Origin: Phyllobacterium sophorae
GTDB lineage: Bacteria > Pseudomonadota > Alphaproteobacteria > Rhizobiales > Rhizobiaceae
Length of the DNA: 64,000 nt
Reading direction: 5' to 3'
NCBI RefSeq assembly: GCF_003010965.1
Contig: NZ_PGGM01000001.1
Coordinates: forward strand, 620,001-684,000
The notes beneath the pieces were generated by a model. It was not told where the DNA came from, did not search any database, and was given only the letters and a program-made list of their open reading frames with translations. Numbering within the stretch: position 1 is the stretch's first letter; each line of letters opens with the position of its first letter. The position numbers and the translations under genes were made by a program. This document shows, piece by piece, positions 42,609-51,778 of the stretch.

Positions 42609-44591
42609 ATGAACGACCAATCTCAGACATTCCGCACCAGCCTGCTCGAGGAAAATGACGGTCCCGGCCACAACCCGACCGACAATGCCACCATGGGCGA
42701 ACTCATTGCCGCGCGGTTTTCGCGCCGCGGCTTCCTGAAGGGCTCGCTTGCCGTTTCCGCCATTGCCGCAACCGTAAGCCCGATGGCGTTGATGCTTGCC
42801 GATGACGCGCGCGCCGGGAGCAAGTCGGCCTTCACTTTCGAGGAAGTCGAGGCAGGTATTGACGAGAAACACCATGTCGCTGCCGGCTACGATGCGGATG
42901 TGCTTCTACGCTGGGGCGATGCACTCTTTCCGGATTCGCCAGAGTTCGATCCTTTGAACCAGACGCCGGAAGCCCAGGCCAAGCAGTTCGGCTACAACAA
43001 TGATTATGTCGGCTACATTCCGATCGACGGTTCCTCCGAGCATGGCATCCTCGTCGTCAACCATGAATACACCAATGAACATCTGATGTTCCCCGGCATC
43101 GTCAAGGTTGTCGAGGGCAAGCTTGAGGTTGCACCGGCAGACCAGAAGCGTGTCGATATCGAGATGGCTGCCCATGGCGGCACCGTCGTCGAGATCAGGA
43201 AGACCGGCGGCAAGTGGCAGGTCGTCAAGGACGGCAAGCTTAACCGCCGCATCACCGCCAATACGGAAATGCAATTGTCGGGTCCCGTTGCCGGGCATGA
43301 CCGCGTCAAGACCAATGCCGATAGCTCCGGCAAGAAAGTCTTCGGCATGATCAATAATTGTTCAGGCGGCGTCACACCTTGGGGCACCTACGTTTCGGGC
43401 GAAGAAAACATTCACGGCTATTTCCTCGGAAAACTGCCGGAGGACAGCAAGGAAGCCGCCAATTACAAGCGCATGGGCATTCCGGAAGGCGTCTATGACT
43501 GGGGCAATTTCCACGACCGCTTCGATCTGTCGAAGGACCCGAACGAGGCCAACCGTTTTGGCTGGGTGGTCGAGATCGATGTGAACGATCCCAATTCCAT
43601 TCCGAAGAAACGTACGGCCATGGGCCGTTTCAAGCATGAGGGTGCCGATTCCATCGTCGCCAAGGATGGCCGTGTCGTCTTCTATCTCGGCGATGATGAG
43701 CGTTTCGATTACGTCTATAAATTCGTCACCGCCAGCAAGTTCAATCCGGATGACCGCGCCGCCAATCTCGATCTTCTCGATGAAGGCACGCTCTACGTCG
43801 CCAAATTCGATGTCGACGGCACGATCGCCTGGCTGCCGGTCGTCTTCGGTGAGGGCCCCCTGACCGAGGCCAATGGATTCCGCTCGCAAGCCGACGTCTT
43901 GATCGAAACCCGCCGCGCCGGCGATTTGCTCGGCGCGACCAAGATGGATCGCCCTGAAGATATTGGCCCGAACGGCGTCAATGGCAAAGTCTATGTCATG
44001 CTCACCAACAACACCAAGCGCAAGGACGACCAGGTCGACCCAGTCAATCCGCGCGCCAAGAACGCCTTCGGTCATATTGTCGAGATTGCCGAGGAAGATG
44101 GCAATTTCACTGCCACCAAGGGCAAATGGGAAATACTGCTGAAATGCGGTGACCCGTCCGTCGCCGATGTGGGTGCTTCTTTCTCCACCGACACGACGAA
44201 AAACGGCTGGTTCGGCATGCCCGATAATTGCGCGGTCGATGCGGATGGCCGTCTTTGGGTTTCCACCGACGGCAATTCGCCGAAGGAAACCGGGCGCACC
44301 GACGGCATCTGGGCAGTGGATACGGAAGGCGCAGCACGCGCCACGTCGAAGCTGTTCTTCCGTGTTCCCGTAGGCGCCGAAATGTGCGGCCCGCTCATGC
44401 TGCCCGATATGGCAACGATGATGGTTGCGGTCCAGCATCCCGGCGATGGCGGCGAGGATTGGAAGCCCTTCGGCCGTCCCTCCTACTATGAGGACCTTTC
44501 GACCCGCTGGCCGGATTTCAAGGACAACATGCCGGTGCGTCCGTCGGTCCTCGCCATCACCAAAAAGGGCGGCGGCAAGATCGGGGTTTGA
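42609..44591 (+). CDS. phoX: PhoX-family (DUF839) alkaline phosphatase, Tat-exported
   Basis: A 660-residue secreted protein. Residues 38-72 are a Tat signal: SRRGFLKG followed by a hydrophobic stretch ending at ARA. The mature part is a DUF839 beta-propeller typical of PhoX, which uses calcium and iron to release phosphate from esters (segments SEHGILVVNHEYTNEHLMFP, SGGVTPWGTYVSGEE, DRPEDIGPNGVNG, CAVDADGRLWVSTDG). A Pho box precedes it and a strong terminator follows, so it is a single-gene unit. Some DUF839 proteins are not phosphatases; the Pho box favours PhoX. Confidence 0.85.
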   Translation: MNDQSQTFRTSLLEENDGPGHNPTDNATMGELIAARFSRRGFLKGSLAVSAIAATVSPMALMLADDARAGSKSAFTFEEVEAGIDEKHHVAAGYDADVLLRWGDALFPDSPEFDPLNQTPEAQAKQFGYNNDYVGYIPIDGSSEHGILVVNHEYTNEHLMFPGIVKVVEGKLEVAPADQKRVDIEMAAHGGTVVEIRKTGGKWQVVKDGKLNRRITANTEMQLSGPVAGHDRVKTNADSSGKKVFGMINNCSGGVTPWGTYVSGEENIHGYFLGKLPEDSKEAANYKRMGIPEGVYDWGNFHDRFDLSKDPNEANRFGWVVEIDVNDPNSIPKKRTAMGRFKHEGADSIVAKDGRVVFYLGDDERFDYVYKFVTASKFNPDDRAANLDLLDEGTLYVAKFDVDGTIAWLPVVFGEGPLTEANGFRSQADVLIETRRAGDLLGATKMDRPEDIGPNGVNGKVYVMLTNNTKRKDDQVDPVNPRAKNAFGHIVEIAEEDGNFTATKGKWEILLKCGDPSVADVGASFSTDTTKNGWFGMPDNCAVDADGRLWVSTDGNSPKETGRTDGIWAVDTEGAARATSKLFFRVPVGAEMCGPLMLPDMATMMVAVQHPGDGGEDWKPFGRPSYYEDLSTRWPDFKDNMPVRPSVLAITKKGGGKIGV

Positions 44592-44601
44592 GTGCACGAA
44601 C

Positions 44602-44647
44602 AAGAGCCCCGGCTTGTGGGATATTCCCACAAGCCGGGGCTCTTTTG
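44602..44647 (+). terminator. Strong intrinsic terminator after phoX
   Basis: A 20-bp perfect stem (44602-44621 with 44625-44644), loop TAT, then TTTTG. It begins 10 nt past the phoX stop. It could also stop leftward read-through only weakly. Confidence 0.92.
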
Positions 44648-44724
44648 TCATTGGGCTGCAACTCGTTTCACAGTCACGCATGAAACCACGCCGGCCCGAG
44701 GGCAAGCGCCGTAGTGCGATGGCA

Positions 44725-47061
44725 TCAATGATTGACGATCAGCTGGTTGTCCTCGTCGCCAGCGGACTTGTTTGCCCCTTCATTGCTGCCAAAGGCGACA
44801 CCACCACCGGCCCCTCCCAGCATACCTGCCTGTGACAGCGCAATCTCCGCCAGGCGCTCGTCACGCCCGAAATTCTGCAACTCGATATCGGTGATCGCCA
44901 CCTTGCCGCTTTCCTTGGGGAAAGCGAGTTTCAGTTCTTTGAGGTGTGCAAGGTCTACTCCCTCAAAGGCTTGCAAGGGGATGGCGACCATGTTCAGGAG
45001 GATTTTCACCTCGCCGTTGGCGTAGGGTGCGTCGGTCGGGTCGTCCAGCATCGGCAAGTCCTCTTCTTTGGGTGTGGTTCCACCCTTCTTTCGCTTCGGT
45101 GCGTTGTACAGTGCGTCGCTGAAATTGCTCGCATCGACCGTCGCCGACTTGCCGGCCGTGTCGGTAAGTGTGACCTCCACTTCCTGACCCAGCGGCCATA
45201 CCACTCCAATGCGGAAGGTAAGTGAATCATAGTCCTTGGCGGAAAGGTCCTTGAGTTCGGTGACGATCGAGGCGTTCGGCTTCGACCAGGGGAGTTCCGC
45301 ATGGTCCGCAATTGAGAGGAGGCCCTTGATGGCAATCCCAAAAGTATCAACTTTCCATGCGAAGCCCGGCAGACGTGTGGGTGCGCAGTTTCCTCCCGCG
45401 TTGGCAACGGAGGGCATGATGCACCGTGCGGTAGCATCAAAGTCTGAAAACGTAATGACGCCGCCGATGAGGCTGCGCCTGAGACTGTCTGCCCATTCGA
45501 AACGCTGGATCAGCTGACGCCCAGACTCGGCCTTCTGGACGGTCAGCACAATGCGTTCGTCGCAAGGGCCTTTGCCAGATGGACAGGCCTGTTCGGGCAA
45601 CTGTGCCAGGCCGTTCCACCATGATGCGAACTTTTGCTCGCCTCCCACATGATAGCGCATGAACGAATTGATGATGAAAGTGCCGCCTCTGCGTTGATCG
45701 TCCGAGGTGAGCCTGATGGAGTCGGTGTTTGACGTGAGGCAATAATCAGGTCCTCTGCCTCTACCGAAGTCGTCGCTGGGCCAATGTGTATTGTAATAGT
45801 TGTGGTTGGCGCCGTTCACCATGATCTGATAGCGCGGTGCCGTATAGTCGGAACGGCCGAAGCGATTTCGGTCATAGGTGGAAGAACCCTGAAGGTTGCG
45901 CATGTCGCCATCGCAGGACGGCAGCAATGTGGCCACTGGCACATCGCTCAACCCGTTACTGCCGCCAAAATCCGTCTGCGCCAACAAAAAGGCTCCTTTG
46001 AAACTATACGGCGGGGGAACGTTCTCGTTTCCACTGCCGGCGGCGTAATAAATGTTGTATTTCGCGATCGCTGCTTTGAACCTGGTCTCATCTATGCTGG
46101 CCGTTGCGCTGCCAGCGGCGGGTATGACAGCTGCTGAAAGATCGGGATAAGCGGTTCTAAAGCCGGACGGTTGAGCCAGGAGAGCCGTCCGCAGATCCGC
46201 TTCCGTTACGCCGCTGCGGGTTTCGTTAAACAGTATGGCCGTGGAAACGCCTTGGCCACCGCGCGAATGGCCCATGACGCCGATACGAGTGAAATCGAGT
46301 TTGCCTTTCAGATCATTAAGAGGTCCAGGTTTACCGTCTTTGTCCACCTGACCATTCTCGTCGATCTGGCGCAGGCGATCCAGTGTGCCGAGTACGAGTT
46401 GGGCACGCGACTGGCCGGAAGAGTTGTCCCACCCCGCCTCATTGATAATCCTAGCGTCAATTGACAGAACCACATAGCCATGTGGTGTCAGATCCTCCGC
46501 GAGATAGTTGTATCCTTGAAAACTGTGTTCGGTCGTTGAGTCGGTGTGTTGCCCATGAAGGAAAACAATGACCTTATACCGCTCTGTATCGAGCGAGGAA
46601 TCGAGTTTCTTTTCAGGATAGCGTATCCAGCCCTTGATCGGGCTGATGATGACTTTGCCGCCAGTAAAGGCGGCTGAGTCGGCACTATGCATTGTTACGA
46701 CGTTCCCGAGATCATAGTCAAATGTTGGTGATGATTCAAACGTCTGGCCTCCCGCTGTATCCGGCGCTATCTCGATAAAGCGGGTGGCACTTTTGCTTGC
46801 GGCTTCAAGCGCGTTAACAATCGGGTTCGGCTCACCGCCTGTCGTAACCGGCGGGCTCGGATCTGTATTGGGAACGATCTTGACTTCGCCGGTCACCGGC
46901 TCGTTCGGTACCTTGGTATCGTCGCTCGTCGATGGCTCGGTTCCAGAAAATGTTGATTCCGGGTTCGTTTCGGAATCGCTGCCATTGCAGCCTGCCAAAA
47001 CGGCAAGCAGTACGCCAAACAGACACGCGCTGCGCGTGCCGGATTTCACCCATTGCATCAT
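44725..47061 (-). CDS. Large lipoprotein with alpha/beta-hydrolase (esterase-like) domain
   Basis: A 778-residue exported lipoprotein: signal ending in the lipobox VLAGC at residue about 24, then a Thr/Ser/Pro-rich linker to about 90. An alpha/beta-hydrolase domain follows (VIVFLHGQHTDS, nucleophile GHSRGGQG, later NGANHNYYNTHW with a possible catalytic His). The last 250 residues form an extra domain of unknown type, beginning near ERIVLTVQKAESG. It resembles secreted polymer or lipid esterases, but the substrate is not readable. ATG 47061 follows AAGGAG. Codon usage is less GC-rich than neighbouring core genes, suggesting acquisition. Confidence 0.8.
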   Translation of the reverse strand: MMQWVKSGTRSACLFGVLLAVLAGCNGSDSETNPESTFSGTEPSTSDDTKVPNEPVTGEVKIVPNTDPSPPVTTGGEPNPIVNALEAASKSATRFIEIAPDTAGGQTFESSPTFDYDLGNVVTMHSADSAAFTGGKVIISPIKGWIRYPEKKLDSSLDTERYKVIVFLHGQHTDSTTEHSFQGYNYLAEDLTPHGYVVLSIDARIINEAGWDNSSGQSRAQLVLGTLDRLRQIDENGQVDKDGKPGPLNDLKGKLDFTRIGVMGHSRGGQGVSTAILFNETRSGVTEADLRTALLAQPSGFRTAYPDLSAAVIPAAGSATASIDETRFKAAIAKYNIYYAAGSGNENVPPPYSFKGAFLLAQTDFGGSNGLSDVPVATLLPSCDGDMRNLQGSSTYDRNRFGRSDYTAPRYQIMVNGANHNYYNTHWPSDDFGRGRGPDYCLTSNTDSIRLTSDDQRRGGTFIINSFMRYHVGGEQKFASWWNGLAQLPEQACPSGKGPCDERIVLTVQKAESGRQLIQRFEWADSLRRSLIGGVITFSDFDATARCIMPSVANAGGNCAPTRLPGFAWKVDTFGIAIKGLLSIADHAELPWSKPNASIVTELKDLSAKDYDSLTFRIGVVWPLGQEVEVTLTDTAGKSATVDASNFSDALYNAPKRKKGGTTPKEEDLPMLDDPTDAPYANGEVKILLNMVAIPLQAFEGVDLAHLKELKLAFPKESGKVAITDIELQNFGRDERLAEIALSQAGMLGGAGGGVAFGSNEGANKSAGDEDNQLIVNH

Positions 47062-47211
47062 CTTGAAAACTCCTTGGGCCAATGCCCTCAAAATAAATAA
47101 TAAAAACAACGAAATCTGGCTTGTGGGCCGATCCGTAACGCCGGACCTGCTCACAAGCTTGCAATTTCAAAAGCAAGGGCTGTGCCAGAAAGCGCGATCT
47201 TGGCCTAAAGA

Positions 47212-47781
47212 CTAAATGGTGCCGTCCTCCCAATCGAAAGCCGGTTCGCTCAGCTGCCGCGCATGATCGCGCACATCCTGCGGCCAGCCTTCGGTCAGGT
47301 CGGTGAACTGCTGGACGTTTCCGGCATAAAGCGCCCGCGCCACTTCTTCGTAGTGCGGCTGGTTGCCGGCCATCGCCATCATGAAGCGGTCGGCGGCTTC
47401 CTGCGCCTGCCGCTTGGCGGTGCGCCCGCTAGTTGCGTTGCGTGCCGCATCCACCAGCTTGCGTAACGTAACGGAAGCGCCGCCCGGCTGGCTGTTCAGC
47501 CAATCCCAGTGCCGCGGCAAAAGCGTTATTTCACGTGCCGTAACGCCAAGTTTCGGCCGCCCCGGCTTGCGCGGCTCGCTATTGCTCAGCCGCGCCACGA
47601 TCTCCGCATCGCTGCCGCGCAGGTCGAACTCGACCTGCCGGCCAGTCGCGTCGTCGAAGATCAGGATCGTCTCGTGGGTCTCGCCCGCGTGCTTCACGCT
47701 GAGCGCCACTTGGGCGCGTGTCCCGCTGGCAATCTTGCGCGTGCCCTGAAAGGCCGTGCACTTCGTCTCTATATCGTCCAT
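47212..47781 (-). CDS. DUF2239 family protein
   Basis: A 189-residue cytoplasmic protein matching DUF2239: CTAFQGTRKIASGTRAQVALSVK start, FDDATGRQVEFDLRG, then GRPKLGVTAREITLLPRHWDWLNSQPGGAS and a helical C-terminal half. The GRPKLGV stretch looks like an AT-hook-type basic patch and the later part like a RHH-style helix pair, but the function is undetermined. Start could also be GTG 47790. Two direct repeats lie in the intergenic region upstream, shared with divergent lepA. Confidence 0.8.
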   Translation of the reverse strand: MDDIETKCTAFQGTRKIASGTRAQVALSVKHAGETHETILIFDDATGRQVEFDLRGSDAEIVARLSNSEPRKPGRPKLGVTAREITLLPRHWDWLNSQPGGASVTLRKLVDAARNATSGRTAKRQAQEAADRFMMAMAGNQPHYEEVARALYAGNVQQFTDLTEGWPQDVRDHARQLSEPAFDWEDGTI

Positions 47782-47815
47782 CGCGCTCACTCGCTGCTCA
47801 ATCCAGGCGATAATT

Positions 47816-47852
47816 TACCCGGATATAACCCTATCGTCAATATACCCGGATA
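47816..47852. promoter_or_regulatory. Direct repeats TACCCGGATA between DUF2239 and lepA
   Basis: TACCCGGATA occurs at 47816-47825 and 47843-47852, 27 bp apart, flanked by AT-rich sequence, in the promoter region between divergent DUF2239 and lepA. Two identical 10-mers about two and a half helical turns apart suggest a regulator site; I cannot name the regulator. Confidence 0.4.
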
Positions 47853-47928
47853 AAATTATTATGGGCGATTGTCGCGAGCGCCGCGTGTCGCCCTTCCAAA
47901 ACGCCCCGAAATGCTCTATGTGGCGCGC

Positions 47929-49737
47929 ATGAGCACTCCACTAGATCACATCCGTAATTTCTCCATCGTCGCCCATATCGACCATGGCAAATCCACCCTT
48001 GCCGACCGCCTGATCCAATCGACCGGCGGGCTGGAGCAGCGCGACATGAAGGAGCAGGTGCTCGACTCGATGGATATCGAGCGCGAGCGCGGCATCACCA
48101 TCAAGGCGCAGACCGTCCGGCTCAACTACAAGGCCAACAATGGCGAGGACTATATCCTCAACCTGATCGACACGCCCGGCCACGTCGATTTCGCCTATGA
48201 GGTCTCGCGCTCGCTCTCCGCCTGCGAGGGTTCCTTGCTTGTCGTCGATGCCTCGCAGGGTGTCGAGGCGCAGACGCTGGCCAATGTCTACCAGGCCATA
48301 GACAACAACCACGAGATCGTCGTGGTTTTGAACAAGGTCGATCTTCCCGCCGCCGAGCCGGAGCGTATCCGCGAGCAGGTCGAGGAAGTCATCGGCATCG
48401 ATGCGAGCCAGGCCGTGCTGATCTCCGCCAAGACCGGCCTTGGCATTCCGGATGTGCTGGAAGCCATCGTCAACCAGCTGCCGCCGCCGCGCGAGGGCGA
48501 CCGCACCAAGCCGCTGAAGGCCATGCTGGTCGATAGCTGGTACGACGCCTATCTCGGCGTCATCGTCCTCGTGCGCATCATCGATGGCGTGCTGAAAAAG
48601 GGCCAGACCATCCGCATGATGGGCACCGGCGCCAAATATCCGGTCGAGCGCACCGGCGTGTTCACGCCGAAGATGCTCGCCGTCGACGAGCTCGGACCCG
48701 GCGAATTCGGCTTCATCACCGCTTCGATCAAGGAAGTCGCCGACACCCGCGTTGGCGATACCATCACCGAGGACAAGCGCCCGACCGATACGATCCTGCC
48801 CGGCTTCAAGCCGGCGCAGCCCGTGGTTTTCTGCGGCCTTTTCCCCGTCGATGCGGCGGATTTCGAGGATCTGCGCGCCGCCATGGGCCGCCTGCGCCTC
48901 AACGACGCCAGCTTCTCCTATGAGATGGAAAGCTCCGCCGCGCTCGGCTTCGGCTTCCGCTGCGGCTTCTTGGGGCTCCTGCATCTCGAGATCATTCAGG
49001 AACGGCTGGAGCGCGAATTCAACCTCGATCTCATCGCCACCGCGCCGAGCGTCGTCTACAAGCTCAACATGACCGACGGCACCCAGCGCGAGCTGCACAA
49101 TCCCGCCGACATGCCGGAAGTGATGAAGATCGCCACCATCGAGGAGCCGTGGATCCGCGCGACGATCCTCACCCCCGACGATTATCTCGGCTCCATCCTC
49201 AAGCTCTGCCAGGACCGCCGCGGCATCCAGATCGACCTGAACTATGTCGGCAAGCGCGCCATGGTCACCTATGACCTGCCGCTCAACGAGGTGGTGTTCG
49301 ATTTCTACGACCGGCTGAAGTCGATCAGCCAGGGCTATGCCTCCTTCGACTATCACCTGTCGGATTACCGCGAGGGCAATCTGGTCAAGATGTCGGTGCT
49401 GGTGAATGGCGAGCCGGTGGATGCGCTGTCGATGATGGTGCACCGCGCCGCCGCCGAAAAGCGCGGCCGCGACCTTTGCGAAAAGCTGAAGGACCTGATC
49501 CCCAAGCACATGTTCAAGATCCCGATCCAAGCGGCCATTGGCGGCACGGTGATCGCGCGCGAAACCATCTCGGCCCTGCGCAAGGACGTGACGGCCAAGT
49601 GCTATGGCGGCGACGTCTCGCGCAAGCGCAAGCTGCTGGAAAAGCAGAAGGAAGGCAAGAAGCGCATGCGGCAGTTCGGCAAGGTCGAAATCCCGCAGGA
49701 AGCCTTCATCCAGGCGCTGAAGATGAGCGATAATTGA
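47929..49737 (+). CDS. lepA: Translation elongation factor 4 (LepA)
   Basis: A 602-residue ribosomal GTPase that back-translocates or remodels stalled ribosomes. G1 [31 protein letters not shown] and NKVDLP are intact; C-terminal [20 protein letters not shown] is LepA-specific. ATG 47929 gives the standard length and [20 protein letters not shown] start. Its codon usage is strongly GC-biased compared with the flanking genes. Confidence 0.96.
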   Translation: MSTPLDHIRNFSIVAHIDHGKSTLADRLIQSTGGLEQRDMKEQVLDSMDIERERGITIKAQTVRLNYKANNGEDYILNLIDTPGHVDFAYEVSRSLSACEGSLLVVDASQGVEAQTLANVYQAIDNNHEIVVVLNKVDLPAAEPERIREQVEEVIGIDASQAVLISAKTGLGIPDVLEAIVNQLPPPREGDRTKPLKAMLVDSWYDAYLGVIVLVRIIDGVLKKGQTIRMMGTGAKYPVERTGVFTPKMLAVDELGPGEFGFITASIKEVADTRVGDTITEDKRPTDTILPGFKPAQPVVFCGLFPVDAADFEDLRAAMGRLRLNDASFSYEMESSAALGFGFRCGFLGLLHLEIIQERLEREFNLDLIATAPSVVYKLNMTDGTQRELHNPADMPEVMKIATIEEPWIRATILTPDDYLGSILKLCQDRRGIQIDLNYVGKRAMVTYDLPLNEVVFDFYDRLKSISQGYASFDYHLSDYREGNLVKMSVLVNGEPVDALSMMVHRAAAEKRGRDLCEKLKDLIPKHMFKIPIQAAIGGTVIARETISALRKDVTAKCYGGDVSRKRKLLEKQKEGKKRMRQFGKVEIPQEAFIQALKMSDN

Positions 49738-49765
49738 GGGCCATGGCCCTCAATTCCCTGTCTTT

Positions 49766-49957
49766 ATGACCCCGATGCGCCTCGTTCATCAGTTCCTGAT
49801 CGGCAGCCTGATCCTGTGCAGCGCGGCGGCGTGCAGCACGACCGCGCCGCGCACCCCGCCCGCAGCCATGCCCATCACCCAGGGTGACCAGCCCGAACCC
49901 CCGACGCCCGGCATCAAGCCGCTGACGGTGGAACAGGAAGAGCAGGTCGGGGGGTGA
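49766..49957 (+). CDS. Small lipoprotein, function unknown
   Basis: A 63-residue peptide with an N-terminal signal and lipobox (LCSAAAC, Cys at about residue 23), leaving a mature tail of about 40 residues rich in Pro and Thr. Start could be ATG 49766 or 49775. It lies 28 bp downstream of lepA on the same strand. No family is recognised; short Pro-rich lipoproteins of this kind are common in Rhizobiales. Confidence 0.55.
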   Translation: MTPMRLVHQFLIGSLILCSAAACSTTAPRTPPAAMPITQGDQPEPPTPGIKPLTVEQEEQVGG

Positions 49958-49994
49958 GGCCGACAAAGCGCGATGGCTTCATACGTCCCACAGT

Positions 49995-50837
49995 TTAATC
50001 GGGCAGTGCATCGTCTTCTTCCAGAACCGACTGTTGCGCCTGTAGCAACCTGATCAATTTTCCAATTTCTCTTGGTCCCAGATCTCGATTTGATACAATG
50101 CGAACTACAGTATCGCTACCCAGTTTGCTACGCATCCATTCGGTTTCGTCCGCTACGACTACCCCAATATTTGCTCCAGTTAGATTTCGGTGCGAAGAAT
50201 GAGAAGGTTCACCGAAGGGCTTTTGACCTTGCGAAATCGAGTTCGCCGTTTCGCTTGCAAAAGGCACTTCCGATGTAACCGTCTCCTCATACTCAACAGT
50301 ATCCGAGATGTCTGGAGCCGTTATACCCGCAAACAACAATGCGTCTCGATAGGTCTGGATCACCTCGGACGCCGAAGCTTCACTGTAGGGAGCTTCGCCG
50401 TTGTCGACGCGATCAAACAACAAGTGATTTCGGAGCACAGAATCCGAAATCTTGTCGGGACTGCCGAAGCGTTCCCATAGCTCTTTGTGAATACTAGGCA
50501 TAAGGGCTGAAGTCCTTATCGCTTGCTTGCGTTTGTCCGACTCTGGATCCGTGTCCTGAATGATGCGACGCGCAACGTCCGTAAGCTGAAATTTTCTCGA
50601 TTTTCCCGTGCCTTGGTCGGAGAGCAGACTATACTGTATTAACGCAGCCGCACTTTTCAACAGGCCGCCACTCTCAACTGATAACTGCCATGCATCTGCT
50701 AAAACGGATATCCCGGCCGCATAGTGATTGGCTTTACGAAACAATTGCTCAGCCCTCTCTATTGCCTTTGGTAGAGTAAGAGAAGGATAGGGCGGGCTAC
50801 GAAAGCGCTTGCGAACGTCAGTATTCTCGTTATTCAT
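49995..50837 (-). CDS. Hypothetical protein with possible winged-helix N-terminal half
   Basis: A 280-residue soluble protein I cannot assign by name. Residues 15-90 (SLTLPKAIERAEQLFRK, GGLLKSAAALIQYSLLSD, RKFQLTDVARRII) look like a small alpha/beta winged-helix module in which substrate-independent residues resemble phage or plasmid regulators. Residues 180-225 are Ser/Thr/Glu-rich and probably disordered; 235-270 is a second helical region (REIGKLIRLLQAQQSVLEED). Base composition is clearly lower in GC than lepA, consistent with acquisition. Start ATG 50837 has GGAGAAGG upstream on this strand. Confidence 0.6.
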   Translation of the reverse strand: MNNENTDVRKRFRSPPYPSLTLPKAIERAEQLFRKANHYAAGISVLADAWQLSVESGGLLKSAAALIQYSLLSDQGTGKSRKFQLTDVARRIIQDTDPESDKRKQAIRTSALMPSIHKELWERFGSPDKISDSVLRNHLLFDRVDNGEAPYSEASASEVIQTYRDALLFAGITAPDISDTVEYEETVTSEVPFASETANSISQGQKPFGEPSHSSHRNLTGANIGVVVADETEWMRSKLGSDTVVRIVSNRDLGPREIGKLIRLLQAQQSVLEEDDALPD

Positions 50838-51196
50838 GGCCTTCTCCGAAAAGATTTTATTGCAAGTTACAACACCTGTAGCTGAAATATAGCACTATTA
50901 TAGCTTGACATCAAGGATTGAATATGCGACAATGAAATTATAAGCAGGAGTTTCAGCAATGGGCAGAGCAGTAGCCGCTTGCGAATAGAGCGCCGTCGTA
51001 AGGGCAGTAACAAAAAGGGTCACAGAACACGTCGACTGATCCTCGACTGCAATGTGACCCGTGGTGTCAGTGGACAAGCCCGAATCCGCTGGACGGAATA
51101 CTAAGATTGTCGATTTGTCTGAACCGTTTGCATTCAGAGAATCGCATTTCTCGGTCTCCGTTTCAAGAGGGTAATTTTTGAGTGAAAGGATTTGCC
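50838..51196. other. AT-rich intergenic region with nested hairpin and minicistron
   Basis: 359 bp between divergent genes. It holds a nested inverted repeat: GGGTCACA (51017-51024) with TGTGACCC (51053-51060), and inside it GTCGA (51031-51035) with TCGAC (51043-51047). Upstream, an AGGAG-preceded ATG at 50959 opens a 9-codon frame ending at 50988. These could be a leader and structured 5' region for the small gene at 51197, but the role is inference. No larger gene is supported. Confidence 0.45.
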
Positions 51197-51394
51197 ATGA
51201 ACGACAACGGCAAACCAAGCTACAAACTTGCCTTCGAAGATGCGGTCATGAACTGGCTTCGTCATTGGGATGGTGAGTTCCAAAACCGCATTGCAGCAAG
51301 CTTCGACGTCAATCCTGGTCGCGTGAACGAAGTTCTAAAGGAACGAGCTCACGTCGGGAGCAAGGAAGAAGCACTTAAGAAGCGTGCTGCGTGA
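51197..51394 (+). CDS. Small HTH-like protein
   Basis: A 65-residue peptide with a short helix-turn-helix-like pattern (GEFQNRIAASFDVNPGRVNEVLKER). Proteins with this VNPGRVNEVL signature are frequent small orphans in Rhizobiales chromosomes and plasmids; no function is known to me. ATG 51197 follows GAAAGGA; the upstream GTG 51182 is less likely. A hairpin terminator and a pentamer repeat follow immediately. Confidence 0.6.
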   Translation: MNDNGKPSYKLAFEDAVMNWLRHWDGEFQNRIAASFDVNPGRVNEVLKERAHVGSKEEALKKRAA

Positions 51395-51401
51395 AACCCC
51401 G

Positions 51402-51421
51402 CCAACGCTTCCGAGCGTTGG
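51402..51421 (+). terminator. Hairpin after small HTH-like gene
   Basis: Perfect 8-bp stem CCAACGCT / AGCGTTGG with tetraloop TCCG, five nucleotides past the stop codon. It is followed by CATCT repeats rather than T-tract. Confidence 0.65.
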
Positions 51422-51445
51422 CATCTCATCTCATCTCATCTCATC
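51422..51445. repeat. Pentanucleotide repeat (CATCT)n
   Basis: Nearly five tandem copies of CATCT directly after the hairpin and before the next small gene. Such a tract can slip and could alter the spacer length between the two small genes. Confidence 0.8.
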
Positions 51446-51463
51446 ACTCTAACGGAGATTCAA

Positions 51464-51637
51464 ATGGCTACAAACCCACCTAAGGGGGACGGTCATCGGA
51501 ACGGCGCCGTTCGCGACCGTTCGCAGACCTTAAACCCTAAGACAGAAACATGGACAAAACGCGACTCAGATACTGGTCGCTTTATGGACGGTAAGAAAGG
51601 CGGCACGCCCTTCAAAGGTGTACGCAAAGAGAAGTAA
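51464..51637 (+). CDS. 57-residue conserved-type small protein
   Basis: The frame starts at ATG 51464, with GGAG eight bases upstream, and ends at TAA 51637. The peptide is basic and polar: GHRNGAVRDRSQTLNPKT, then ETWTKRDSDTGRFMDGKKGG and TPFKGVRKEK. This pattern (RNGAVxxRSQ ... RDxxTGRFMD ... PFKGVRxEK) is one I recall from many short uncharacterised bacterial and phage proteins; function is unknown. It is likely cotranscribed with, or attenuated from, the gene before it. A second hairpin follows. Confidence 0.7.
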   Translation: MATNPPKGDGHRNGAVRDRSQTLNPKTETWTKRDSDTGRFMDGKKGGTPFKGVRKEK

Positions 51638-51647
51638 TGTTCTCGGT

Positions 51648-51671
51648 TATCCTCGGGTCCGCCCGAGGATA
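51648..51671 (+). terminator. Hairpin after 57-residue gene
   Basis: Perfect 10-bp stem TATCCTCGGG / CCCGAGGATA with loop TCCG, 10 nt past the stop. No T-tract follows. The same TCCTCGGG core recurs in the foldback repeats at 52 kb. Confidence 0.65.
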
Positions 51672-51778
51672 GCAATCATCGCAGGTCCACATACCAGCCA
51701 TGCAGTTATTGCACTGCACAATACCCACACTCGCGCCTATCTTATGCCTGTTGAAACAGTGCCATAAGGGAACAGGCC

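Noticed and set aside
47941-49530. Long open frame (529 codons) on the minus strand
   Set aside because: It is exactly antisense to lepA and arises from the GC-biased codon positions of that gene; it has no family features or ribosome site.
50898-51218. 106-codon minus-strand frame in the 50.9 kb gap
   Set aside because: It begins at TTG inside the small HTH-like gene, lacks a ribosome site and crosses the nested hairpin.
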